From Sambucus nigra (taxonomy: Eukaryota; Streptophyta; Magnoliopsida; Dipsacales; Adoxaceae): 64,000 nt of DNA. Each line of letters starts with the position of its first letter. The stretch's first letter is position 1. The stretch covers positions 276,386,109-276,450,108 of the forward strand of contig OX422222.1 of assembly GCA_949130495.1 (NCBI GenBank), given 5' to 3'. A program made the position numbers and the translations under genes. The notes under the pieces are model-generated. The model saw only the letters and a list, made by a program, of their open reading frames with translations, ran no database searches and was not told the origin of the DNA. Below are positions 11,081 to 23,110 of the stretch, one piece after another.

Positions 11081-11870
11081 ATGGAAAACACCAGGCTCAG
11101 TAGAGCACGACAGGCTATAAAGAGAGATGCTTAGATTGAGCGGTAACCACCACTGCAATAGGCATCACCAGTAACATTAACAACAGACATATATACTATT
11201 GCTACTTATATGGTCCTCTAGTTACAACACTTTCAGTCGCCAAAGCAATATATGGTGGTACTAATGCATCTATAGGTTTCAATATGGGAAAGATCATGTG
11301 GGGACTTTTCTAAAGATAACCCACCCGAGTTTTCTTTGCGTACGGATATTCAAGTGGCGTATTAGTGGACGAAAAATATCCAGAGGCATTTATGGATGGT
11401 AAAATGATTGTATATCCAAAAGAAGATGTTAGCCAACTTTAGGTTGGTAGAAGAGGCTTTACAGTGGTAGGAGTCATGCACCACAGTTAAGGAGAGGGAT
11501 ACAATGACGATTATGGAGTTCTGGATCAGATTTAATGACAAATACTTCCCACTTGAAGTTAGGAGTGAGAAGATGATATAATTTCTGAGTCTCAAGCAAG
11601 AGAATCACAATGTAGCGAAATATGAATAAGAGTGTAGTACACTATAATTGTTTGCCCAGGAGGAGGTAAATATAGAGGAGAATAAGATGTATAAGTTAAT
11701 ATTAGGGTTGTCATAGTTCACTAGACAGGTCGTTTAAGGAAATATGGATTTTAACACTTATACGCAGGTCGTAAATGCTACTTTACTTCACTATCGGGAT
11801 CACCGGGAGTTCCATACGGTCAAGGACGAGAAGTGGCTAATGCATATTTGTATACCTAATAGGTCAAGGC
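11081..11870 (+). pseudogene. gag: gypsy gag remnant
   Basis: An ATG at 11081 begins a frame MENTRLSRARQAIKRDA that soon meets stops but keeps recognisable gag blocks: NPPEFSLRTD near 11320 (equivalent to the usual PPTFSG.D segment), then FWIRFNDKYFP followed by RSEKM and FLSLKQ near 11520-11600, as in the retrotransposon gag family PF03732. Many stops (TAG, TAA) interrupt it. A zinc knuckle is not clearly seen. Confidence 0.65.
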
Positions 11871-12539
11871 AAATATGGTAGCACTTTAGGGGATCAACAA
11901 TCTATGGTCCTCAGTTAGGATAGTAACACCATAATAAGCATAAAGGGTTTGAGGATGGTAAAGGACACCAGGGCCAAAGTCAACAGTCTTAATAGGACCT
12001 TCAGGGCTAGTGACAACATGGTAGATGATAACAGGGTCATGGGTATTAGGTCCAACAATGATAACAACAGGGAAGACACCAATTCCATTGAGACTATGTG
12101 TTAATTATTAGGATTTGAACAATAGGGAAATTAGGGCACATAGGATAAGGTAGTCCAGCGTGAGTATTAGGCTCCATAGGGGCAGCACCAGTAGTTGCCA
12201 ACCCCACCAACAGTTGCGGTGTTAGTATTGCCAACATAATTATCCTATCCTCAGGGGCAACGTCCATTGCAGTATGGATGTGTGTATCATACCGCACATA
12301 GGGAGATCAGACACGAACCTAGGAGGTTGAGGGTATGTATCTTATTTGTTGGCATATATGATGCATTTTATTTGATAATTGTGTCTCCCATTCATTTATT
12401 AGTAGTAATTTTTCTTGATCTTCGGGGATGGGAGATTTAACATAATATATTTTATTACATATTGGTTCACCGGTGGGTAGAGGAGCACCTATTCGTTCCT
12501 TGTGTAGAGGGATCAGGGTATATATCGGTAGAATTCATT

Positions 12540-12680
12540 TTTTACTCGACCTGTTAGTTTTAGATATGTCTGAGTATGAAATCATCCTAAGGATGGATTG
12601 GTTAGAGACGCATCCACCTCTAATGATTATTTTGGGAGCTATGTAGTCTTTTCCATTTCGGGATTGAAGATGTACTGGGT
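12540..12680 (+). pseudogene. pol: gypsy protease remnant
   Basis: The + strand reads LLVLDMSEYEIILRMDWLE followed by THPP near 12545-12615. This is the C-terminal block of gypsy aspartic proteases (normally ..LGMDWL..H). The catalytic DTG-type segment upstream is not recognisable. Confidence 0.6.
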
Positions 12681-12780
12681 TGTGATGCCATACCCAGAGG
12701 GAGGGTCAATCACACATTTGTATTACATTTAAGAGAAAAATTCCGAGGTATTCACAATGTCTTCGGACTTATTATAGTTT

Positions 12781-13098
12781 TGAGATTGTGTATTAATTAC
12801 CAAGATTTGAACAAGGTTGCAATACTAAATAAATATTCACTACCCCTTATTGATGACTTGTTCAAATCTCTATTCTAGTTATGAGAGGTCCTTTTTATGA
12901 AGAATAAGGATGGACCATTGAGATTGTGTATTGATTATCGAGATTTTAACAAGGTCATAACACTAAATAAATATTTGTTACCCCGTATTGATGACTTGTT
13001 CGACAAGTTGAGGGGTTCTTTGTACTTCTCAAATATTGACTTTAGGTCGGTGTACCATCAATTGAGGATTCAGGAGCAAGATATTTCCTTGGTCCTTT
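12781..13098 (+). pseudogene. pol: gypsy reverse transcriptase remnant with internal duplication
   Basis: From 12897 the frame reads [20 protein letters not shown], then [22 protein letters not shown] and [11 protein letters not shown], the N-terminal half of a chromovirus RT. The first catalytic Asp is in SNIDFRS; the YxDD block is absent because the element is cut off near 13098. A second, more decayed copy of the [17 protein letters not shown] segment lies just upstream at 12781-12872. Confidence 0.8.
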
Positions 13099-13460
13099 CC
13101 ACCCGTTCACCCTTCAGATCATCACATGGTTTTACCCCAAGTTTTTGGACATCTACTTTCTTTTCCCAATTCCTTTTATTTGTTTACCTCTCGTTCAGAT
13201 TTTCCTCCCTAGAATCATTCTCCAAGAAGTTGTTCCATAGGTCGATGTGCTTTTTAACATTTGGGGTAACTCTTTTTTTCAACCCCAAAATATCATAACT
13301 TGATGCCTTCTTATGGACAAAATTATTTTAAAGTTTATTTCGATAGGTTTTCATATATTCACCTATTCGAGAAATAAACTTTATCTTCGAACCACGTGGG
13401 AATGTAAAATTCTTACAAAGTTGATCCCACGTGTCATCCTTTATGGAAGGATTAATTTTC
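13099..13460 (-). pseudogene. En/Spm-type transposase fragment (Transposase_24-like)
   Basis: Read on the - strand from about 13440 to 13110 the sequence gives DDTWDQLCKNFTFPRGSK, a stretch with [27 protein letters not shown] and [16 protein letters not shown] followed by NKRNWEKK. This matches the layout of the plant PF03004 family (W..vC.kF.ip...K, then W..Fv..r.se.f...se.nk.nR.K), which is linked to CACTA/En-Spm elements. At least two stops interrupt it. It is fused directly, in antisense, to the truncated gypsy RT. The family call is by eye. Confidence 0.5.
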
Positions 13461-13838
13461 TTCCAATTTTTTGAGCCTCCGATGCCCATAATCATATTTT
13501 TGAGAGATGAACAATGAGCTTTAAAAATTTGGACGTTAACTTTTTTCTGGTACGATTACTGAAACCAGAGAACCTATTGAGATTCTTATCATTTGCTTTG
13601 AATTCCTTAGTAAAGGAAGGTGGGGGTGTTAGATTAGCATTGTTTATTGAATTTCATGACTTTGATATGGAGTGATAGAATGAATCTGTGGCAGACTAAA
13701 GTATTCCTAACCCGTAGGTGATGACAATTTAGGTTGGGGTGTAAGAGAGCGCCAATTGGCAGTGTTTCGTTATTTGGTTGATTATTTCCATTCCCGTTCG
13801 ACAATTCCCACACAAAAAAAATTAGAGACAAATGTACG

Positions 13839-13841
<3 letters not shown>
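13461..13841. other. Non-coding DNA
   Basis: No recognisable gene. It may be a continuation of the transposase remnant, but no motif is clear. Confidence 0.4.

Positions 13842-13878
<37 letters not shown>
13842..13878. repeat. (AT)n microsatellite
   Basis: About 18 uninterrupted AT dinucleotides. Confidence 0.95.
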
Positions 13879-13879
<1 letters not shown>

Positions 13880-16800
13880 CCATATAATAAGATACCATAG
13901 TTTTTGAATTGCAAAAATGTAAGGCCACAATAAGGGCTTGGATTTGGCCCCATTTCCAATTTAAAAATGAAGGGTGGAGATTCAGTCACCAAGAATCAAT
14001 ATCACGCCCAAACAAATTTTACCCATCTTCTCAAACTTTTCATTCAAAAACCCATTTTCCCCGCTCGAACATTTGATAACTATATCCTAAATAAAAGACA
14101 CCCATCTCCTTTTCTATCTATTTCCTTCTCTCATCTCACCAACTCTAGCTTCTTCTTTGTCTTTATAACCTTTATTCTATCAAGTCAAGTGAATTGATAT
14201 AGTATGCTCTTCATTTATAGTTTTAATACTGGAGATTATGAAACTGATATGGCCGATTGAATCATCAAAGATGGATTCTAAATGATCAAGATGTTCCAAT
14301 CTCACGTTGAGTTTAACAAACTAAGGGCAACATGTTTAGCTATATAAGAGACGAACCCGAAGAACAAGTGAGCTCTAAACTTGATAAACTACAAAGCATG
14401 AATCAAGATCTAGGGAGATCACCATCTTTGATCACACAAGAAATTTGAACGAGCAAGGCAAGAGCTACACACAAAATACCAAAAGAAGAAGAGACCTCAA
14501 AACCCAGCACAAGATGATTCTTAAGACGGAGATATACAAATATTCAATTGAGGTAAATTGAAAACCCAACTCACTTGAATGCTTTAACCCTTTAAACATT
14601 AGATTTGAAATAACTTGACACCAAACCCAAATCTAGCAAGAAAACTCAAAGTCCATAATAAAAACTGATTTTCCTTAAACACAATATGGATCTGAGTAAA
14701 ATACCACCCCCATAAATAAACTGAGACCATCTTAAAATGATTTCAACAAGTTGATATTCCAAACGGGTTACATGGGAGCAGATCTGGATAGCTAAACTGA
14801 TAATTCCTTAAATACCGTTGATGACTTTGAATGTCTTCATTCAGTCAGGTCTTCGCTCGGTCAAGTGTTAAAAGGCCACTATTTTTTCATGGTGATCGAA
14901 AGTGAGGGATTGAAAATAGTGTCATGGTCAAAGTCGTGAATGGGGTGGGATAGGCTCTCTCGAGTCTGAAACTTGGGCTGGAGATTTTCATGATCTGTTG
15001 GAGTAGACTATGTTTAGTGTTGAGGAAATTAGGATGGAAGTTTAACTTAGAGTCCATGTTAGCGTGAGAAACTCACTACCGCCATGCCTCATAAATTTCA
15101 TGGTGGTCCGACATTGATACTTTAAGGCATTTCAGCAGGAAAATAGGTCACAAATTTGGAGCTGGTGATGATCTGCCTCAAATATTCTATATTTTCTTTA
15201 AGGGTTTTCTTTTGTGTTCGGGGATGTATTTATATTTACTGATATACTCTGTTTTTTTTCCCTAACATCTCTTTGTTTGAATATTGTATAAGTAACCATT
15301 GTTTGTTCCATTTTGGGTTTTATTTTTGCTTACATATGTATGTTGTGACCTAATTTAGTTTAATAATTCCGTTTACATTTCTATGTGTAGCGGGAATACT
15401 TTTTTTAAATTTAATATTTACTAGATTTGAGTCTATATTGTGTTCTTTAAAATATTGGCACAAGTTTTTGGTGTTATATTATTTTGTGAAGGATGTTCGA
15501 TGAAAGAAAGGAAGCCACTATGTACCTTTGATTTTCACTATGTACCTTTGATTTTCACTATGTACCATTATGGAAGCTTAACATAGACATAACAATTATG
15601 CTGCGTATCACTACTTTATGTGATGGTACAATTGCTTTGGTAAAAATAATATCAATTTGTTTATTGTAATATACATAAGTGTGTCTTAGCTCCATTGGCA
15701 ACGAAACTATGTATCGAACATTTCTCTGTCTTCCTATGCAAACAGTGTTCTAACATGCATAGCGTGTGCCATGCATAATGTCCACAAGCATGACGTGGGC
15801 TTCTTAATAATATTCTAGGGCTCTAGCTTCCGTGTCACATGTAATCACGCACTATCCCTAAGCTCGAGGTTGCGATGTGTCGACTACGGGGTAATCTTTA
15901 TTTATGGTTCAAGGCTTCTACAACATTTTCTCAATTTTGCTCTATTACTAATTACTTTACCATTTGTCGAATTCTATTTCATTAAATTCTTTCCAAATTA
16001 AGTTTCTACTAATTGCCAAAAATGCGTAGATATGTTTTTGGGTACGGGAAAAATAAAAGACTGGTTAAGGCTTTTAAGGAACACCATGCCCTTCAATTTA
16101 GCATCAAGTTTTTTTTTAATAACTTCATAAGGCGTCTCATCTTGTAATGCAAATTTAGTGGTGAAAGTGGATTGTTTACTTTGAATGTTGGATTAAATTA
16201 TGGAAGTGTTGATGACACTTTTTATTAGTAGTTGTCGTAGATATGTTTAGTATGTGTTCTAAGGTGCGAAAATTCTCAAACGCACATGGAATACTCGATT
16301 AAGATAATATTTTATATTTTTGCTTATAATTTTGCTGGCGTTTTAACATAAACGAGTGTTGTTATCATGGATTTTGGTTGTTATTAATTATAGTGCTAAT
16401 AATGATTTTTTTGTTGGTTTATATAATGTACAGGATGGACTGTTTGTATAGCTGAGTAGTTTTGGTTTTTTAAACAGGTGGATAGTCCTATAAATAGAGG
16501 AGACTTTGCCAAAATTTTATAAATCATGTACAAATTTTTGTGTTTTATAATAAATTTTAAGATTACAAGTCTTAGTTGATGTAGATTTTTGGATTTGTAG
16601 TCGGTAAAAAACTACGTTGTCACGTGGTGTACTAATACCACACATGTCGCAAGAATGTGTCTATTTTTTCGTAAAGTTTGAACCATGCCTTCAGGCACGA
16701 GGAACACCCATGCATAATGTTGACGAGTTGGGAAATTCATTTATTGACAACTTCATCACACCAATATAAATTATTATTTGTCGGGGAATGATATTTGTGG

Positions 16801-17188
16801 TTTAATGTGAGCAATTGTGTGTTATTTGTGGTGCTCTTTAATAGAGTGTATTATTTGTGGTGCTCTTTAATGAATTTTTTCTCACTCTTAGTTTATTCCT
16901 TTTGTGCTATTTTTTTCTCATTTGTAAATGATGTACTTGGTTCTATTCTTAGTTAGACATGTGTCTCCATAGTTAAATGTGAGAAAATTCACTTTCTCAT
17001 TTTATTTTTGAATTTGTGTTAATGCAATAATTTATGAGTAGTTTTAATTTTCCTTTTTGTGTTTGTAGTTTAATGTGAGCAATTGTGTGATTAAAATTTG
17101 GCAAGCATCTTATATTGCGATCAACAACTTAAGATGACTCAACAATACCACCTGCTAAGTCTAATCATTTACACACAAAAATGCCTTG
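13879..17188. other. AT-rich non-coding DNA; possible Helitron body at right end
   Basis: No coding pattern is visible. Small features seen: a 20-bp unit ending in CACTATGTACC repeated about three times at 15488-15563; a TATA-like CCTATAAATAGAGG near 16489; a direct duplication of GTGGTGCTCTTTAATG near 16828 and 16858; the phrase TTTAATGTGAGCAATTGTGTG near 16801 and again near 17069; and a decayed copy (16684-16700) of the hairpin found at 17189. These suggest an inactive element ending at 17217, but its left end was not found. Confidence 0.4.
16487..16502 (+). promoter_or_regulatory. TATA-box-like element
   Basis: CCTATAAATAGAGG is a good plant TATA box, and is followed within 100 bp by a long AT-rich leader-like stretch. 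No gene follows, so it could be the promoter of a decayed LTR or chance. Confidence 0.3.
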
Positions 17189-17217
17189 CGTGCCTTCAGG
17201 CACGAGCATTTACTAGT
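17189..17217 (+). mobile_element. Probable Helitron 3' terminus
   Basis: A perfect 6-bp stem with a 4-base loop, CGTGCC-TTCA-GGCACG, at 17189-17204 is followed after 8 bases by CTAG and a T (17213-17217). A short GC-rich hairpin about 10 bases before a CTRR end, with insertion before T, is the known structure of Helitron 3' ends. The microsatellite starts 3 bases later. The 5' TC end was not identified and no Rep/helicase coding region is seen, so this would be a non-autonomous copy. Confidence 0.55.
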
Positions 17218-17218
17218 T

Positions 17219-17966
<748 letters not shown>

Positions 17967-18300
17967 ACAAGTCCAATTTAAGTTCATTTTAATTAAAGTA
18001 ATCCTAAAATTACTATGTATCCACCAAATGCACAAGAACTTCCACCAATTTTTGTTCACCCAAACAACAACAATTAAGGAAGGGGTAACATGAACACAAT
18101 AGTTAACCAAATAGATATATACATTAATATTCATCTGCACATTATCAACAAGTCCAATTTAAGTTCATTTTAATTAAATTAATCCTAAAATTACTATGCG
18201 TCCACCAAATGTGCAATCCTTTCCAACATTTTGTGTTCAACCATACAACAACCACTTAAGGAAGGGGTGAACATAACCACAACAGTTAATTAAGAAGTTA
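17967..18300 (+). repeat. Tandem duplication, unit 180 bp
   Basis: AACAAGTCCAATTTAAG begins at 17967 and again at 18147. The following 150 bases match with scattered changes (CCTAAAATTACTATG, CCACCAAATG, AAGGAAGGGG, AGTTAA in the same order). Two copies only. Confidence 0.9.
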
Positions 18301-18625
18301 TAATTGCATATAAGATTGTTAAATAAAAAAGATAAGTAAAATACTTAAATAAATAAAGCCCCTAGAATCAGATAAGATTCAATAATTGTTCTCCAATTTC
18401 AGGCGCATATGGAACGAGACAAAAATATATTAACATATTATTCAATCTAAAATATTATCAAATGACACTATTCTAAACATGTAATATATATATCTCGTGT
18501 TACTCAAAACTTTCCTTTACGTAGAAAGTGTATTAATTATATATACGTGTGTGCATATGTGTGCGTGTGAGTATACCCAAAATTATTTAACTTAATTTCA
18601 CATTCATATACCCAATTTCAATTTC
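18301..18625. other. AT-rich non-coding DNA
   Basis: No gene is seen. Its end carries the first copies of the short phrase ATACCCAATTTCA that recurs after the microsatellite. Confidence 0.4.
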
Positions 18626-18737
18626 ACACACACACACACACACATATACACATGCACACGCACACACGCGCGCGCGCACACCACACCCACACACACACAC
18701 ACACATACACACACACACACACCCACACCCACACCCA

Positions 18738-18823
<86 letters not shown>
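18626..18823. repeat. Complex microsatellite (CA)(GC)(CCCACA)(AT)(AG)
   Basis: In order: CA repeat, a short alternating GC run (CGCGCGCGC), CA again, several CCCACA units, CA, about 12 AT units, then about 15 AG units. The alternating purine-pyrimidine runs are of the kind that can adopt left-handed DNA. Confidence 0.95.
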
Positions 18824-18827
<4 letters not shown>

Positions 18828-18991
18828 TAATCACATTTACAATTTCACTACAATAATGCATATATACTTAATTTCACCATTCTAATGGGCATATACCCAA
18901 TTTCACTATTTTAATGTGTATATACCCAATTTCATATTATAATTCCACATACACAATTTCATATTTACAATTGCACATACCCAATTTCATT

Positions 18992-18993
<2 letters not shown>
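18824..18993 (+). repeat. Degenerate short repeat with core ATATACCCAATTTCA
   Basis: The core phrase, or close variants, occurs near 18865, 18891, 18921, 18950 and 18977, about every 27-30 bp, and also before the microsatellite near 18574 and 18606. It probably grew by slippage together with the flanking microsatellites. Confidence 0.7.

Positions 18994-19085
<92 letters not shown>
18994..19085. repeat. (AC)n(AT)n compound microsatellite
   Basis: About 16 AC units followed by about 29 AT units. Confidence 0.97.
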
Positions 19086-19088
<3 letters not shown>

Positions 19089-19700
19089 ATAAACCGTAAG
19101 GGAGAGAAAAATGAGGGAGAAAAAGTATTACCGTGGGTGAGGGGTAATGAGTAGTGACGGTGGGCGAGGGGAGAGGGATTAGCCTCAGATGAGGGTGAGG
19201 TAGAGCAGAGAGTGACAATGAGAGTAAGAGAGAGAGAGAGAGAAAGAGAATAGTTAAATGAAAGAACCCTGTAGGGGTTTAGTTTATAGCAGCAAAAAGG
19301 GTCACAGTCTAGAGTCATAACCCATACTGTGACCCATTTACTCCTCTAATTTGGTCATGGTGTCAAATCATGAGCATCAATACGTGAACAATTCAAATTA
19401 AATTCCCACCACTATTAGAGGTCACATCTCAAAACTGTGACTATAGAAGACTGAGATTGGCCATTGCTGGGTCACGACTTAAAATCATGACCATCCACTT
19501 GACAAAATGGTACCAAATTTAATGCCTAAAGAGTCATGGTTTGTTCATGTTTTGGAGTTGTGACCATGAGGTCATGGCCGGGAATCATGATCAATCCCTT
19601 GTCTAGGTCCCTCTTCCTCGGTCACGGATTTTTTATAATGGTCATGGATTTGGACCTTGACCAAGTGACAATGAAATTTTTTGGTTTTTATCATAGTGCA
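19086..19700 (-). mobile_element. Possible CACTA-type terminal region
   Basis: On the - strand the stretch starting at 19698 reads CACTATGATAAAAACC, a CACTA-like end. The adjacent 400 bp (19280-19660) are packed with short copies of GTCATGA/GTCACG and their complements in both orientations, like the subterminal repeats of CACTA elements. No second end and no transposase were found. A GA-rich run lies at 19226-19250. The call is tentative. Confidence 0.35.
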
Positions 19701-21147
19701 TGAAAGTGTGCGACGAGTTTGGGGCATTGTTTCTGAATCGTCGTTCGAACGACCTGGGCAGTTTTTTTAAAAAAACTTCCCACTTGTCCACTTGTTTTCC
19801 CACTCCTTTTTCCTGAAAAACTAATGCGGGAAACAATTTTAATGATAAATTTTTCATTCCCTCCAAGAGAGATAGAGAGAAACATTCTTGAGAGAAAAAT
19901 TTCCATTTTGTGTTTATGATTTTAATGAATTAAACTCTTCCAAAAAGACATACACCCATGTTTGTTTAAATCCAAGTTTCTACTTATATATATTTTACTT
20001 GAAGAGTTTTGGCATTAGGTTTTCTATACACCAAAAAGAAGAGAAGTTTGGGTTTATTCCCTACCCACAAAGGAGAAGAACTTGTATTTGATGTGGCTTT
20101 CTCACATGGTGAAAGGCACCATGTGTAGTTGACGGTTGTTGTGCTTCGATTGGTGGACACCAAGACTACGATGGACGTCGTGGTTATTTGTTAGACATAG
20201 GTATTTTCTAGAAAAAGCATCGGGGCTTGAAGGGAGTCAAGTCGTGTGTAGTAAGTCTTTTGTCTCTTAACTGTAAAACTATATCTAGTGAATTTGTTAG
20301 GCAAGGACCGTCTGAGATTTTTCCCATTTGGGTTTTCCTCATACATCGCAGTGTAGTGGTTGTGATTTTTATTTTCTCTTGCAAAAATACTTAGATTTAC
20401 GCGTAGGGTTAAAAAGATAAAATTTGGTTTAAAAATCACAATTACAGTTTAATTGGTGCGAATTAATAATTTGGGTAAGTTTAATTTAATTCAAGTCCAG
20501 AATTTAATTTGATAAAATTTGGTTTGGCCTATATTGAAAAATTGAATATTTAATGTTAGGAAAAATTTTAGGACTTGGGTTAAGTTAATTTTGTTTAAGT
20601 GGAAATTGATTTGTTAAGTAGTTTAATCTCACTTTTAGTTTAAAGTAATTTTAATTCTGAAGAAATTAAAACTTGAAGTTTGTTTTGTGTTTAAAAGTTG
20701 AATTGAAATTTTAGTTGGAAACCTTTTTGAAGGCCTATAAATTTAAGAACTACTTGCAAATTAACAGATGGTTTAAAATTCAGAAAATTTTGTTTTTCAC
20801 TTTTAAGCCTGAAAACTTTTGAAAAAAGTTCTAAAATAAATTTTTGAAAAATAAAACTTCATAAAAGGTATTTTATGAAATACACCTAATAAAATTTCCA
20901 AGCTCCTATATATATATATAAAATGCATTCATACCTTTGGAGCCTTGGAATCAATTTGTTGATGACGTGAAACATGTGGCACAAAACTCAGTAAGGATGA
21001 ACCTTTAATACTTGGCCGCTACATCTTCAACTTCTTCAAACATCATAGGCTTGATAGGAACAAAATTCTATCCTATGACTCAAATGGTTTTGTCCGGAAT
21101 TGAACCAAAACTACATATGGACTCAATTGGAAATTTGTGTCCTTACA
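19701..21147 (-). repeat. 3' LTR of element 1, core inverted
   Basis: The outer end is TGAAAGTGTGCG (19701-19712), equal to the 5' LTR terminus at 24952. The inner end is CCTTACA at 21141-21147 (TGTAAGG on the element strand), adjoining the polypurine tract. Between them, 19713-20727 is the reverse complement of 25013-26054 in the 5' LTR, while 20739-20770 and 20778-20930 match the 5' LTR in direct orientation. One block has thus been inverted and moved inside the LTR. Confidence 0.8.
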
Positions 21148-21160
21148 AATCTCCCCCTTT
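21148..21160 (-). other. Polypurine tract of element 1
   Basis: On the - strand the sequence reads AAAGGGGGAGATT, a classic copia-type polypurine tract, directly before the LTR start TGTAAGG. Confidence 0.8.
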
Positions 21161-21843
21161 GGCTATTCTATGATAAAACCCAGCCAAAAATACTAAAGGG
21201 CCATCAAGCTCGTCTAGACACAACATCCCACCCAAAACAAATAAAAATACAGATGCTATGACTCGAACCAAGGATGTGTTTTTTTCTCTTTATCGAATTT
21301 TCCGCTAGAAAGATAATTCTTGCACACTTAAGCAAACCATTAAACGCATAGGGAATATAAAGTCCATGAAATTAAATTCTGCCCCTAAATTAATTCTCCA
21401 CTTTTATCTAACAATAATTTACCTAGAAAGACCGCGACTCCCCCTAAGTTAGATCTCCCAAACTAAAGGTTTAGATACCATTTCTCCCCTTTTTTGTTCA
21501 GGAATAGACAAGGATAAAGAATTAACTTATTTCTACTTCAATTAAAGTAAATACCATTTCTACCCTTAATGTCTAAGCAAGCGGTATGAATAAGGAAAAA
21601 AAATTAAACATGTAATGGTGACTAAGGTGATAGAAACAATTAAGCATATGGGAAACAATGAAGTACAACTAGTCTATACAAATATTAATGAATACCTATT
21701 ATGTTGTGATAACAAAAAGACACCACTTAAAATGAATTGCGCTAAGCATGGGATATCAACAAAAATTCGCAACAATATCGATACCAATTATGACATCAAA
21801 GCATATATGGACTAGCTAGCATGACAGAGACTCGAAAAAAATA

Positions 21844-21898
<55 letters not shown>

Positions 21899-23110
21899 AG
21901 TGAATATCACTAATGCACACGCACATATACGTAGGTATAAACACCACACACGCCATACAATAATCTTTTCATAGTCGTATGGAAAAAATGTGTCCAAATA
22001 CATGTGGTAAACGTAAGTAAAGGGGTGTGAACCAGAGAATAAAGGAATATAGACCCAATCAGTTGAAACATGTTCACGGAGTTCTCATTTGATGGCAAAA
22101 CTTTATCACATTTAGATATAGCCTTATGTGACAATATAAATTGAACTCAATGAACAAACATACACAATGCACACAAGCCTAGAATTTTTTATGATTCTAT
22201 AAACCAATAGAGTCATGACAAGATAGCGCAGCTAGGATACAAAGTCTTTGTGTAAAGCCGTTGATATTCCATCCAAAATCCCTGAAATATAATATTTTCT
22301 TTTCTTTTCTTTTGTTGAAAATATCAACCTAAACAAACTAGGCCTTGGAAATATTTTTCTTTTAATGCCATATTTTTCTTTTAGGCCTTTGGACCACGTA
22401 TTTATTTTAGGTCCATTGTAAATGGCAGCTTAATCGAAAAGGACGATTGTTCCTTTTGTAGCCCTTTCCCGAGCACTAGCATATATTATTTTTTAAAACA
22501 CACAATAATCTCACGTGCAACGTTTCTAACATGCACAAATCCTCCTAAGTCACAAAGTTTGTAGATGACTAGATTGGTAGGAGAACATCTCACAAAGCTC
22601 AAATATACATGTGAAGTTAAATTTCCAAATGAGATCGTGCATGTGTGAAACGAGGCATAAAAAAATAGAATCCATTTAGCAACACAAAATCCAACTACTC
22701 CATGTAACCATGACAAAGAACATTCTCAAGGATTGAAAATATTAACCAAAAGTTCTAGCCACATGGAAGTGGAAAGAAAAGGAGTCAAACACAAGTATAT
22801 GCCACATAAAATGTGTCAAACTAAAATACACACAAAACAAAAAAAATATTTTTGAGTTTTTCTAAAAATTTTCACCATAAAAAATTCAACTCAAAAGAAA
22901 AACAAAGAACATCTTTTTGTATTTTTCTCAATAAGACACCACTTATTAAGACATAAACAAATAAAAATAAATACAAAAGATATACACAAATCATAATTCT
23001 AGCATGTGATTAATCATGAAGCATAGATTAAAAAATGACAAACATACATACAATTAGCATAAATATATTATACAACACAAAAGCTAGAGATGTAAACAAA
23101 GCTAACACAT
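21161..23110 (-). other. Non-coding interior of element 1
   Basis: No protein pattern is seen. An AT microsatellite of about 25 units lies at 21846-21896. The stretch around 22140-22300 is similar to 28785-28945 in element 2 (shared phrases AATGCACACAAGCCTA, TTATGATTCTA, CCGTTGAT), so this is a conserved part of the family and not random insertion. Confidence 0.6.

Larger units (their letters stand above)
10930..13098 (+). mobile_element. Degraded chromovirus-like gypsy internal region
   Basis: From the primer site onwards the + strand holds, in the canonical order, gag, protease and RT remnants, all heavily mutated. The order and the motif style ([32 protein letters not shown]) fit a Tekay/Del-like chromovirus. 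The element stops abruptly within RT, where unrelated sequence takes over; RNase H, integrase and the 3' LTR are missing. Confidence 0.75.

Noticed and set aside
14190..15250. Possible host gene exon in the more mixed-composition stretch
   Set aside because: No frame longer than about 60 codons and no splice-site chain could be followed on either strand.
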